Part shown: positions 42,238 to 55,100 of the stretch, in pieces
Layout of the letters: the number at the start of each line of letters is the position of its first letter
Position numbering within the stretch: the first letter of the stretch is position 1
Assembly (NCBI GenBank): GCA_029448655.1
Contig: JACCLO010000059.1
Span: forward strand, 1-64,000
Source of the DNA: Wolfiporia cocos
Lineage: Eukaryota > Basidiomycota > Agaricomycetes > Polyporales > Phaeolaceae
Reading direction: 5' to 3'
DNA: 64,000 nucleotides
Notes under the pieces: generated by a model
What the model was told of the DNA's origin: nothing
What the model saw: only the letters and a program-made list of their open reading frames with translations
The model's database searches: none
Translations under genes and position numbers: made by a program

Positions 42238-45200
42238 TAAGAATAGAACTACCTACCCCCTGCGCCTCCTTAACTGGTGGCGCCTGGGTTTTTCCTCCAA
42301 CAGGTGTCTGAGATAGCGCAGGGGCCGCCTACTCTCCTGCAAAGGGGATGTATGCTCCGTGGTTGCGGATTGGGATACATCGGCGGCGGGCTTAGCGGCC
42401 TGCTGCCACCCAGTGGGGCGCTGCTTGCCTAATCAGCAGCATGCGTCCTGCGAACCCGGACTCCAGGGTTAAGGAGAGGCGCCGGCTTCCTGACAAGGTT
42501 GCTGGTGCCAGCGGTTGAGACCCGCCTATTGGGAAAAGGGGACCGTCTGCCTGTGTGCGCGCAGCCCCCTGTCTTGGCAATCCCTGTTCAGGGACCCAAC
42601 ACTACCAGTAGGATCCCCATAGGGATATGCGCTTCGGCGTATTCCCTTAGTTGGGTGTGGGAATCTTCCAAAGCCGCCCCCCAGGCGTAAGGGGCCCGCT
42701 TGGGATCTCCTTCGGGGAATCCAAGTGGTGAGGTGGTGCGGCTCGCAAGGCCAAACCAGCCGAGGTCACTCGCGGTAGCCAATAGCGTAAGTCCTACGGG
42801 CAGCTCGGTGTGCGAGCCTGGGTTAAACCGAGTTGGGGCCCCACCGGAAGCATGCGGCGTTGCCCACCATCCTTGATGTGTGGAGCGCTCGTGAATGCGC
42901 GATCTTAGATCGACGGATGGTTTTTTAGCCCTGATGTGACACCCAGGTGGCTATAGATGGCAAGCCTTACCACTAAAGCGCGGACCGGTCGCGGTGTAAT
43001 ACTGCGACCACTTTCCAGCTCATCTCCACGAGGAAATGGGCTGTCCTATTCCCAACCATGTGACCCAGCTTATCAAGCGCTGGCAGTCACCGACTCTCTT
43101 TCTAGAAGGAAGTCGCGCGCTTCGATGAAGACACCTGTCGGCTAAATTCCGCGCGGCGTCCTGACAAGGGCGCCCCTAACCATGCCCCCGTTCTTCTTGT
43201 GTTAGACATGACCACTCAGCGTTGATCGCTGATGATGAGCTCTCTTTCAGGTACCCTGGTATCCCAGTCAATAAGTAGATAAATATGTAGTTTTAGTGGC
43301 GGCTCCTAGTAGCTTACTTACTTTGTAAAGTAGCTTAGAAACCGTCCAATAGCATTTGTATTCGCCTCTGGAAATCCTGCGTCACCTGCTGGTTCCCAGG
43401 TTATCTAGCCTGGTTAAGGTCGCTTATGTACATATAAAGCAACCTTTTACGTCTTAGGTACAATAAGTCAATCGAAAAAACGATACTAGTACCTTACTCG
43501 ACGTAGGATCGCGTACGCTTGGCAAACATATGCTTATAACTATTATTACTATGGGAATGCCTAAGTACCAAGTCGATTAAGATTCTTAATCTATCGGCGC
43601 CCGTTTGACTTCGGTCTTCGCTCCTGAAAAGGGGATTCGGGTTATTGAGCATCTGTCATTTGGTCACATGTCACAAAGAACCTTAGAACGGGGGCACCCC
43701 TTTTGGTAATGGAATTCCTGACAAGGAAATTACCATCCGATTGGGAAGAGACGTCTGACAAGCGTATAAATAATTGGGTACAGCGCTGTTTCCACCAGCC
43801 ACCCATGTACAAACAGATCGCAACAAGATTACTTCATTGAATCTTGCAATCTGGGTTAGAGGAAAGGAAAACAAGGGACACACGCTATTAATACGCGTTC
43901 CCTTGAAGTGTAGCGGAGGCCGCAAGGCTTCTAGAATCACACTTCATTCGGCATTCTCGCACAATCGCCGAATCTACACCGGTTTCCAACCGGTCCCCCC
44001 TGTATTGAAGTCGACAATTTCGCACGCCAATCGCAAAATTCGTCACGAGGCTAGCTACCTCACTTTTGATTTCACTTCGATTCAACTTTTCTCTGTGGGG
44101 AGAATAACCGAATTCGAAAAATACACCTTAGCAACTCAATGCGATCGTCCGCAAAAGGTCTCGAAGAAGCACTCGAAAACTTCCAGAGAAACAAGGGAGT
44201 CCCCCTTATTAATTCAATCAAGCCGATTTGGCAATCGGTTATCATTTAATTGCTTGGTTTACGGAAACCTACGCCGTCGAGACGCGTAATAAATAAATCC
44301 GGATCTGTATCCTTACGTCAAGAAAGGATTACATCTCGTCACTACATCGAATATGGGCCTGGAAACCCTTCGATTCCGACAAACTAGGGCTTGGAAACCT
44401 TAGTATAAAAATCTGGTCGCATATGCGAGCGACTACACTGGATACAGCCGTATATGGATATACGTCAAGAATACCTTCGGCCCACATCCACCCACCCTTA
44501 TCTGGGTAGAGGCGGTTTAACCTCTTTAAAAACCAAAAACCATCTGGATAGGTTTGATCGGGAGATCAAACGTGAAAGAGGGGGTGGAAACCCTAATTTC
44601 GCACCTAGGACCTTAACAAGTCCACTATCCCACGCTTACAAATGAACCTTACGGTCATTAAAGCAACAAACGACATGCACTAAGAGGCCCGATTACCCTC
44701 ATTCATGCTCGTACTGTCCTATTCGTATATGGACGACAACCCTGTAATAGGAATATAGTAGCTATCTATCCAATAGCGAAATATACCCTTCCCCAACGAT
44801 CATCCCAGTTCCCACGCTTACAATGTCATACTCAATCGAAGAACGACTTTAACGACATACAAGCACATTGGAAACTACCGTCATCGCCACCATGGACTTC
44901 AGCCCTTACGGATACACCTAGACGAGACAACTCCTGACAAGGATGTATGTTCTCACGGTTACCCAATAAGGCCTCACTACGGCAACGACACTACAGTATC
45001 AGGGAATACAATCATAAGCATTGACCATAATGCACAATGATTAGTACTTATACTATGGGGTTTTACACGAGAAGCCTACTCGTTAATAAATAAGTGCATA
45101 CAACAACGAAGGCACAGCTTCATTCCGGAACTTACGACTCCGAAGAGATCGCTACGTAGAAGCAATCTAACTAGGGGACACAACCCTGTAACAAATGGGC

Positions 45201-46081
45201 ATTGACAAATGTCACACGCTTAGTACTTGCGATACTAGGGAGGCGACGCCTCATAAACGTTCATAAGGCGACGCCCTTTAATAACCGTTCAAACCGCATA
45301 AGTCGTACAAAGTAGGATTACCCCTGTACAAGCACAAAGCCTAAGACACCGCCCGCGAACGAAGGAACTTGCAATCCCATTCACCGCTAGGCAATAGACG
45401 TCGAAAAAGCACCGCTATGTCACACTCAATGGGTACTACGCATAAGCAACATATCCGCCCAAGGGCTCGAAGAGACACTAGAAAATCTCCAGAGCTAACA
45501 GTGAAGCCCTCACTCTAAGGAATATCGCACAATGCTATCCGAAATACGTACAACGACACAATGCACCCTCTAATACGCTTGGCAAGCTATTGGAGATACA
45601 GATTACAGTATTCAAAGGCACTATATGATGACCATTTCCATATCGCCTTCTCTACGAGTAACGTCATAAGCAAAGCAATAATCCGACAAGGTCGCGAAAG
45701 GCACTAGAACACCTTCAGCGATAACAGGAGAGTCCCTCCTCTTAGGATCCGCATGCACAATGACAGCACACTCTAGTAACACGACTACATCTCCCTAACA
45801 ACGGCATTTGACCTTTCGGTCATCACGCGTTGATAATCGCTAGTAACGGCATTTAGCACTTCGCTATCACGCGTTACAAATCACTATAAGGAATAAAATC
45901 GCCTTCCACGCTCAGGTTCCACCACAAGTCCTGAAACTCCCATTTATCCCTGTTCAATTGACAAATTGAAGCAGCACCATAACGGCATTTGACACTTCGT
46001 CATCACGCGTTATACCGCTCTTGGGACGTACACAATGAGGAATAGTTTCATCAGGGACGATGAAACCTAAAGCGGGGGTAA
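42238..46081 (+). other. Non-coding internal domain, unit 1 (3844 bp)
   Basis: Begins with the primer site TAAGAATAGAACTACC and ends with the polypurine tract AAAGCGGGGGTAA. The longest frames show no domain and are broken between units by indels, so it is not coding. It is dense in short hairpins, among them GTTTGATC/GATCAAAC near 44550 and GTTTCATC/GATGAAAC at 46045-46066. Structured modules are at 44159-44207, 45465-45514, 45692-45740 (type A) and 45799-45832, 45844-45876, 45980-46012 (type B). Confidence 0.85.
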
Positions 46082-47182
46082 TGTCACAGAGTTCTCTGGG
46101 CTTACAGCATTTTTTCCCTACGATTATAGCAATTTACCGGGATTTATACGTCTAACTACAGTTATCTACGGGTTAACTCCCCATTGCCACCACGACAAGC
46201 TCTTAACTGGGCTTATCACCACTATGACAGCTTACATAACGCTACGGACACCTCCGGTCCAATAGCATAGTACGGCTACGTCATACAGGTCTCGCCCGTC
46301 AGAGCAAGACCAGCCACGTCATAGATCCTAGATCATAATGATAGGACGAGCGCGGGCACGCTCGCATAATAATGTCCACAAGTACAAACAGTGCCTCGCG
46401 GCCCTTGTACTATGGGTCGGCCTTCCCGGCTTTCCCACGCCATAAGATCCTTGATCACAATGGCACCTCAGGCGCGCCCCGCCTTCGCATAATAATGGCA
46501 ACACGCCCAATAGCACTATATTAGCATCAAGGCAATATCGCTATAGGCTACGGCCTTCTCGGCCTCTCACGGACTCGGCGTTCTCCAAGTCCCGGGCTTC
46601 TGCCATCACGGCGTTGCCAAACACCGGTCCTCGCCTCACGGCTAAGACCAAACAATGTCCCGGTAACCTTCCGGTCCGGGCATATCACATGCTACCACTG
46701 GTACCTACCGGTCCAATGAGCATAACGACCTCGGCGTCATCGCCTTGGTCATCAACGAAGCACGGCCAATCGCCATTATACCTCACTGGTATCCGGCAAC
46801 CGGCTTCACTCTATACCCGGGCTGCGCACCGCTGTTAGCATCACAATAAGACATAATCCCTCTATTACGATTGGTCGGCCATTAGGGCCTTCCACGGCCA
46901 TTCTAGATAGAGTAACTAAACATCAGATAAGATAAGCTTCGCCACTTGGCAAAGCCACATAACCCGGTAAGGACCTAGCTAGGCTAGTAGCACGTGCCCT
47001 CCCGATACACATGTATATAATTAGGAGCCAAGCGCTCTATAACTTCAGTTCTATCTTCTCGGCGTACGCCGTAGAAGAACCTCCACCTCACTACCGCGTC
47101 TGATAACTCTACCTCACCTAGTTCGCCTTAGTTCATCGCAAGGATACTGGCTTGGTGAGGTCCCACAGAGCCATCTGTGTCA
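46082..47182 (+). repeat. LTR2 of the array (1101 bp, many small indels)
   Basis: Same layout as LTR1 but with frequent one-base insertions and deletions, often in homopolymers (CATTTTTTCCC versus CATTTTTCC). This may reflect age or an unpolished long-read consensus. TATA appears as TATATAATTAGG. Confidence 0.93.
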
Positions 47183-49108
47183 CGGAATAGAACTACCTAC
47201 CCCCCTGCGCCTCCTTAACTGGTGGCGCCTGGGTTTTTCCTCCAACAGGTGTCTGAGATAGCGCAGGGGCCGCTACTCTCCTGCAAAGGGGATGTATGCT
47301 CCGTGGTTGCGGATTGGGATACATCGGCGGCGGGCTTAGCGGCCTGCTGCCACCCAGTGGGGCGCTGCTTGCCTAATCAGCAGCATGCGTCCTGCGAACC
47401 CGGACTCCAGGGTTAAGGAGAGGCGCCGGCTTCCTGACAAGGTTGCTGGTGCCAGCGGTTGAGACCCGCCTATTGGGAAAAGGGGACCGTCTGCCTGTGT
47501 GCGCGCAGCCCCCTGTCTTGGCAATCCCTGTTCAGGGACCCAACACTACCAGTAGGATCCCCATAGGGATATGCGCTTCGGCGTATTCCCTTAGTTGGGT
47601 GTGGGAATCTTCCAAAGCCGCCCCCCAGGCGTAAGGGGCCCGCTTGGGATCTCCTTCGGGGAATCCAAGTGGTGAGGTGGTGCGGCTCGCAAGGCCAAAC
47701 CAGCCGAGGTCACTCGCGGTAGCCAATAGCGTAAGTCCTACGGGCAGCTCGGTGTGCGAGCCTGGGTTAAACCGAGTTGGGGCCCCACCGGAAGCATGCG
47801 GCGTTGCCCACCATCCTTGATGTGTGGAGCGCTCGTGAATGCGCGATCTTAGATCGACGGATGGTTTTTTAGCCCTGATGTGACACCCAGGTGGCTATAG
47901 ATGGCAAGCCTTACCACTAAAGCGCGGACCGGTCGCGGTGTAATACTGCGACCACTTTCCAGCTCATCTCCACGAGGAAATGGGCTGTGTATCCTATTCC
48001 CAACCATGTGACCCAGCTTATCAAGCGCTGGCAGTCACCGACTCTCTTTCTAGAAGGAAGTCGCGCGCTTCGATGAAGACACCTGTCGGCTAAATTCCGC
48101 GCGGCGTCCTGACAAGGGCGCCCCTAACCATGCCCCCGTTCTTCTTGTGTTAGACATGACCACTCAGCGTTGATCGCTGATGATGAGCTCTCTTTCAGGT
48201 ACCCTGGTATCCCAGTCAATAAGTAGATAAATATGTAGTTTTAGTGGCGGCTCCTAGTAGCTTACTTACTTTGTAAAGTAGCTTAGAAACCGTCCAATAG
48301 CATTTGTATTCGCCTCTGGAAATCCTGCGTCACCTGCTGGTTCCCAGGTTATCTAGCCTGGTTAAGGTCGCTTATGTACATATAAAGCAACCTTTTACGT
48401 CTTAGGTACAATAAGTCAATCGAAAAACGATACTAGTACCTTACTCGACGTAGGATCGCGTACGCTTGGCAAACATATGCTTATAACTATTATTACTATG
48501 GGAATGCCTAAGTACCAAGTCGATTAAGATTCTTAATCTATCGGCGCCCGTTTGACTTCGGTCTTCGCTCCTGAAAAGGGGATTCGGGTTATTGAGCATC
48601 TGTCATTTGGTCACATGTCACAAAGAACCTTAGAACGGGGGCACCCCTTTTGGTAATGGAATTCCTGACAAGGAAATTACCATCCGATTGGGAAGAGACG
48701 TCTGACAAGCGTCTATAAATAATTGGGTACAGCGCTGTTTCCACCAGCCACCCATGTACAAACAGATCGCAACAAGATTACTTCATTGAATCTTGCAATC
48801 TGGGTTAGAGGAAAGGAAAACAAGGGACACACGCTATTAATACGCGTTCCCTTGAAGTGTAGCGGAGGCCGCAAGGCTTCTAGAATCACACTTCATTCGG
48901 CATTCTCGCACAATCGCCGAATCTACACCGGTTTCCAACCGGTCCCCCCCTGTATTGAAGTCGACAATTTCGCACGCCAATCGCAAAATTCGTCACGAGG
49001 CTAGCTACCTCACTTTTGATTTCACTTCGATTCAACTTTTCTCTGTGGGGAGAATAACCGAATTCGAAAAATACACCTTAGCAACTCAATGCGATCGTCC
49101 GCAAAAGG

Positions 49109-49158
49109 TCTCGAAGAAGCACTCGAAAACTTCCAGAGATAACAAGGGAGTCCCCCTT
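49109..49158 (+). other. Structured RNA module type A, first copy in unit 2
   Basis: Exactly 50 nt: outer stem TCTC/GAGA, internal loop GAA/CA, inner stem GAAG/CTTC, apical loop CACTCGAAAA, then TAAC and a second hairpin AAGGG-AGTCC-CCCTT. The loops are shared with the other copies while the stems differ. Confidence 0.8.
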
Positions 49159-50422
49159 ATTAATTCAATCAAGCCGATTTGGCAATCGGTTATCATTTAA
49201 TTGCTTGGTTTACGGAAACCTACGCCGTCGAGACGCGTAATAAATAAATCCGGATCTGTATCCTTACGTCAAGAAAGGATTACATCTCGTCACTACATCG
49301 AATATGGGCCTGGAAAACCCTTCGATTCCGACAAACTAGGGCTTGGAAACCTTAGTATAAAAATCTGGTCGCATATGCGAGCGACTACACTGGATACAGC
49401 CGTATATGGATATACGTCAAGAATACCTTCGGCCCACATCCACCCACCCTTATCTGGGTATAGAGGCGGTTTAACCTCTTTAAAAACCAAAACCATCTGG
49501 ATAGGTTTGATCGGGAGATCAAACGTGAAAGAGGGGGTGGAAACCCTAATTTCGCACCTAGGACCTTAACAAGTCCACTATCCCACGCTTACAAATGAAC
49601 CTTACGGTCATTAAAGCAACAAACGACATGCACTAAGAGGCCCGATTACCCTCATTCATGCTCGTACTGTCCTATTCGTATATGGACGACAACCCTGTAA
49701 TAGGAATATAGTAGCTATCTATCCAATAGCGAAATATACCCTTCCCCAACGATCATCCCAGTTCCCACGCTTACAATGTCATACTCAATCGAAGAACGAC
49801 TTTAACGACATACAAGCACATTGGAAACTACCGTCATCGCCACCATGGGACTTCAGCCCTTACGGGATACACCTATACGAGACAACTCCTGACAAGGATG
49901 TATGTTCTCACGGTTACCCAATAAGGCCTCACTACGGCAACGACACTACAGTATCAGGGAATACAATCATAAGCATTGACCATAATGCACAATGATTAGT
50001 ACTTATACTATGGGGTTTTACACGAGAAGCCTACTCGTTAATAAATAAGTGCATACAACAACGAAGGCACAGCTTCATTCCGGAACTTACGACTCCGAAG
50101 AGATCGCTACGTAGAAGCAATCTAACTAGGGGACACAACCCCTGTAACAAATGGGCATTGACAAATGTCACACGCTTAGTACTTGCGATACTAGGGAGGC
50201 GACGCCTCATAAACGTTCATAAGGCGACGCCCTTTAATAACCGTTCAAACCGCATAAGTCGTACAAAGTAGGATTACCCCTGTACAAGCACAAAGCCTAA
50301 GACACCCGCCACGCGAACGAAGGAACTTGCAATCCCATTCACCGCTAGGCAATAGACGTCGAAAAAGCACCGCTATGTCACACTCAATGGGTACTACGCA
50401 TAAGCAACATATCCGCCCAAGG

Positions 50423-50472
50423 GCTCGAAGAGACACTAGAAAATCTCCAGAGCTAACAGTGAAGCCCTCACT
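50423..50472 (+). other. Structured RNA module type A, second copy in unit 2
   Basis: 50 nt: outer stem GCTC/GAGC, internal loop GAA/CA, inner stem GAGA/TCTC, loop CACTAGAAAA, TAAC, second hairpin AGTGA-AGCCC-TCACT. Confidence 0.8.
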
Positions 50473-50655
50473 CTAAGGAATATCGCACAATGCTATCCGA
50501 AATACGTACAACGACACAATGCACCCTCTAATACGCTTGGCAAGCTATTGGAGATACAGATTACAAGTAGATTCAAAGGCACTATATGATGACCATTTCC
50601 ATATCGCCTTCTACTACGAGTAACGTCATAAGCAAAAGCAATAATCCGACCAAGG

Positions 50656-50705
50656 TCGCGAAAAGGCACTAGAACACCTTCAGCGATAACAGGAGAGTCC
50701 CTCCT
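50656..50705 (+). other. Structured RNA module type A, third copy in unit 2
   Basis: 50 nt: outer stem TCGC/GCGA, internal loop GAA/CA, inner stem AAGG/CCTT, loop CACTAGAACA, TAAC, second hairpin AGGAG-AGTCC-CTCCT. Confidence 0.8.
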
Positions 50706-50763
50706 CTTAGGATCCGCATGCACAATGACAGCACACTCTAGTAACACGACTACATCTCCCTAA

Positions 50764-50977
50764 CAACGGCATTTGACCTTTCGGTCATCACGCGTTGATA
50801 ATCGCTAGTAACGGCATTTAGCACTTCGCTATCACGCGTTACAAATCACTATAAGGAATAAAATCGCCTTCCACGCTCAGGTTCCACCACAAGTCCTGAA
50901 ACTCCCATTTATCCCTGTTCAATTGACAAATTGAAGCAGCACCATAACGGCATTTGACACTTCGTCATCACGCGTTA
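50764..50977 (+). other. Three structured RNA modules type B in unit 2
   Basis: Copies at 50764-50797, 50809-50841 and 50945-50977. Each has an outer stem (CAACG/CGTTG in the first, TAACG/CGTTA in the others), internal loop GCATT/TCACG, inner stem (TGAC/GTCA, TAGC/GCTA, TGAC/GTCA) and a loop of CTTTCG or ACTTC. Confidence 0.78.
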
Positions 50978-51046
50978 TACCGCTCTTGGGACGTACACAA
51001 TGAGGAATAGTTTCATCAGGGACGATGAAACCTAAAGCGGGGGTAA

Positions 51047-52142
51047 TGTCACAGATTTATCTGGGGCTTACAGCATTTTTCCTACGATTATAGCAATTTA
51101 CCTGGGATTTATACGTCTACCTACAAGTTATCTACGGGTTAACTCCCATTGCCACACGACAAGCTCTTAACTGGGCTATCAACCACATGACCAGCTTACA
51201 TAACGCTACGGCACCTTCCGTCCAATAGCATAGTACAGCTACGTCATACAGGTCTCGCCCGTCAGAGCAAGACCAGCCACGTCATAGATCTTAGATCATA
51301 ATGATAGGCCGAGCGCGGCACGCTCGCATAATAATGTCCACAAGTACAAACAGTGCCTCGCGGCCTTGTACTATTGGGTCGGCCTTCCCGGCTTCCCACC
51401 GCCATAAGATCCTTGATCACAATGGCACCTCAGGCGCGCACGCCTTCGCATAATAATGGCAACACGACCATACAGCACTAGATTAGCATCAAGGCAATAT
51501 CGCTATAGGTCACGGCCTCCTCGGCCTCCCACGGACTCGGCGTTCTCCAAGTCCCGGGCTTCTGCCATCACGGCGTTGCCCAAACACCGGTCCTCGCCTC
51601 ACGGCTAAGACCAATACTATGTTCCCGGTAACCATTCCGGACCGGACATATCACATGCTACGGTACCTTCCCGTCCAATAGCATAACGACCTCGGCGTCT
51701 CGCCTTGGTCATCCAACGAAGCACGGCCAATCGCCATTATGCCGCAAGGTATCCGGCAACCGGCTTCACCTATACCCGGCTGCGCCCGCGTTAGCATCAC
51801 AATAAAGACATAATCCCTCTATTACGATTGGGTCGGCATTAGGGCCTTCCACGGCCATTCTAGATAGAGTAACTAAACATCAGATAAGATAAGCTTCGCC
51901 ACTTGGCAAAGCCACATAACCCGGTAAGGACAACGCTAGCTAGTAGCACGTGACCTTCCCGCTACACATGTATATAAGTAGGAGCCAAGCGCTCTTATAA
52001 CTTCAGTTCTATTCTTCTCGGCGTACGCCGTAGAAGAACCTCCTACCTCCTATTGCGTGTCTGATAACCTCTACCTCACCTAAGTCGCCTTAGTTCATCG
52101 CAGGATACTGGCTTGGTGAGTCCCACAGAGCCATCTGTGTCA
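51047..52142 (+). repeat. LTR3 of the array (1096 bp)
   Basis: Same layout as LTR1 with a few substitutions and indels (for example CGTCTACCTACAAG for CGTCTAACTACAAG). Confidence 0.94.
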
Positions 52143-55100
52143 TAAGAATAGAACTACCTACCCCCCTGCGCCTCCTTAACTGGTGGCGCCTGGGTTTTTC
52201 CTCCAACAGGTGTCTGAGATAGCGCAGGGGCCGCTACTCTCCTGCAAAGGGGATGTATGCTCCGTGGTTGCGGATTGGGATACATCGGCGGCGGGCTTAG
52301 CGGCCTGCTGCCACCCAGTGGGGCGCTGCTTGCCTAATCAGCAGCATGCGTCCTGCGAACCCGGACTCCAGGGTTAAGGAGAGGCGCCGGCTTCCTGACA
52401 AGGTTGCTGGTGCCAGCGGTTGAGACCCGCCTATTGGGAAAAGGGGACCGTCTGCCTGTGTGCGCGCAGCCCCCTGTCTTGGCAATCCCTGTTCAGGGAC
52501 CCAACACTACCAGTAGGATCCCCATAGGGATATGCGCTTCGGCGTATTCCCTTAGTTGGGTGTGGGAATCTTCCAAAGCCGCCCCCCAGGCGTAAGGGGC
52601 CCGCTTGGGATCTCCTTCGGGGAATCCAAGTGGTGAGGTGGTGCGGCTCGCAAGGCCAAACCAGCCGAGGTCACTCGCGGTAGCCAATAGCGTAAGTCCT
52701 ACGGGCAGCTCGGTGTGCGAGCCTGGGTTAAACCGAGTTGGGGCCCCACCGGAAGCATGCGGCGTTGCCCACCATCCTTGATGTGTGGAGCGCTCGTGAA
52801 TGCGCGATCTTAGATCGACGGATGGTTTTTTAGCCCTGATGTGACACCCAGGTGGCTATAGATGGCAAGCCTTACCACTAAAGCGCGGACCGGTCGCGGT
52901 GTAATACTGCGACCACTTTCCAGCTCATCTCCACGAGGAAATGGGCTGTGTATCCTATTCCCAACCATGTGACCCAGCTTATCAAGCGCTGGCAGTCACC
53001 GACTCTCTTTCTAGAAGGAAGTCGCGCGCTTCGATGAAGACACCTGTCGGCTAAATTCCGCGCGGCGTCCTGACAAGGGCGCCCCTAACCATGCCCCCGT
53101 TCTTCTTGTGTTAGACATGACCACTCAGCGTTGATCGCTGATGATGAGCTCTCTTTCAGGTACCCTGGTATCCCAGTCAATAAGTAGATAAATATGTAGT
53201 TTTAGTGGCGGCTCCTAGTAGCTTACTTACTTTGTAAAGTAGCTTAGAAACCGTCCAATAGCATTTGTATTCGCCTCTGGAAATCCTGCGTCACCTGCTG
53301 GTTCCCAGGTTATCTAGCCTGGTTAAGGTCGCTTATGTACATATAAAGCAACCTTTTACGTCTTAGGTACAATAAGTCAATCGAAAAACGATACTAGTAC
53401 CTTACTCGACGTAGGATCGCGTACGCTTGGCAAACATATGCTTATAACTATTATTACTATGGGAATGCCTAAGTACCAAGTCGATTAAGATTCTTAATCT
53501 ATCGGCGCCCGTTTGACTTCGGTCTTCGCTCCTGAAAAGGGGATTCGGGTTATTGAGCATCTGTCATTTGGTCACATGTCACAAAGAACCTTAGAACGGG
53601 GGCACCCCTTTTGGTAATGGAATTCCTGACAAGGAAATTACCATCCGATTGGGAAGAGACGTCTGACAAGCGTCTATAAATAATTGGGTACAGCGCTGTT
53701 TCCACCAGCCACCCATGTACAAACAGATCGCAACAAGATTACTTCATTGAATCTTGCAATCTGGGTTAGAGGAAAGGAAAACAAGGGACACACGCTATTA
53801 ATACGCGTTCCCTTGAAGTGTAGCGGAGGCCGCAAGGCTTCTAGAATCACACTTCATTCGGCATTCTCGCACAATCGCCGAATCTACACCGGTTTCCAAC
53901 CGGTCCCCCCCTGTATTGAAGTCGACAATTTCGCACGCCAATCGCAAAATTCGTCACGAGGCTAGCTACCTCACTTTTGATTTCACTTCGATTCAACTTT
54001 TCTCTGTGGGGAGAATAACCGAATTCGAAAAATACACCTTAGCAACTCAATGCGATCGTCCGCAAAAGGTCTCGAAGAAGCACTCGAAAACTTCCAGAGA
54101 TAACAAGGGAGTCCCCCTTATTAATTCAATCAAGCCGATTTGGCAATCGGTTATCATTTAATTGCTTGGTTTACGGAAACCTACGCCGTCGAGACGCGTA
54201 ATAAATAAATCCGGATCTGTATCCTTACGTCAAGAAAGGATTACATCTCGTCACTACATCGAATATGGGCCTGGAAAACCCTTCGATTCCGACAAACTAG
54301 GGCTTGGAAACCTTAGTATAAAAATCTGGTCGCATATGCGAGCGACTACACTGGATACAGCCGTATATGGATATACGTCAAGAATACCTTCGGCCCACAT
54401 CCACCCACCCTTATCTGGGTATAGAGGCGGTTTAACCTCTTTAAAAACCAAAACCATCTGGATAGGTTTGATCGGGAGATCAAACGTGAAAGAGGGGGTG
54501 GAAACCCTAATTTCGCACCTAGGACCTTAACAAGTCCACTATCCCACGCTTACAAATGAACCTTACGGTCATTAAAGCAACAAACGACATGCACTAAGAG
54601 GCCCGATTACCCTCATTCATGCTCGTACTGTCCTATTCGTATATGGACGACAACCCTGTAATAGGAATATAGTAGCTATCTATCCAATAGCGAAATATAC
54701 CCTTCCCCAACGATCATCCCAGTTCCCACGCTTACAATGTCATACTCAATCGAAGAACGACTTTAACGACATACAAGCACATTGGAAACTACCGTCATCG
54801 CCACCATGGGACTTCAGCCCTTACGGGATACACCTATACGAGACAACTCCTGACAAGGATGTATGTTCTCACGGTTACCCAATAAGGCCTCACTACGGCA
54901 ACGACACTACAGTATCAGGGAATACAATCATAAGCATTGACCATAATGCACAATGATTAGTACTTATACTATGGGGTTTTACACGAGAAGCCTACTCGTT
55001 AATAAATAAGTGCATACAACAACGAAGGCACAGCTTCATTCCGGAACTTACGACTCCGAAGAGATCGCTACGTAGAAGCAATCTAACTAGGGGACACAAC

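Larger units (their letters stand above)
47183..51046 (+). other. Non-coding internal domain, unit 2 (3864 bp)
   Basis: Same organisation as unit 1 and taken here as reference. The primer site reads CGGAATAGAACTACC, polymorphic at its first bases against TAAGAATAGAAC in units 1 and 3. Type A modules at 49109-49158, 50423-50472, 50656-50705; type B at 50764-50797, 50809-50841, 50945-50977; hairpin before the polypurine tract at 51010-51031. Confidence 0.88.

Noticed and set aside
43225..43260. Hammerhead ribozyme, suggested by CTGATGATGAGC
   Set aside because: No GAAA box and no matching stem III or cleavage triplet are found at the right spacing on either strand.
43774..44289. 171-codon frame in internal unit 1 and shorter frames in units 2 and 3 as a possible element protein
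   Set aside because: One-base differences break the frame differently in each unit, no domain is visible, and the DNA there is better explained by hairpins.
42238..46081. CRISPR-like or tandem-repeat reading of the repeated modules
   Set aside because: The copies are far apart, not regularly spaced, differ in the stems, and lie in a eukaryotic LTR element.
49201..49569. 122-codon frame in internal unit 2 (repeated in unit 3)
   Set aside because: It is interrupted in unit 1, has no recognisable features and overlaps strong inverted repeats.
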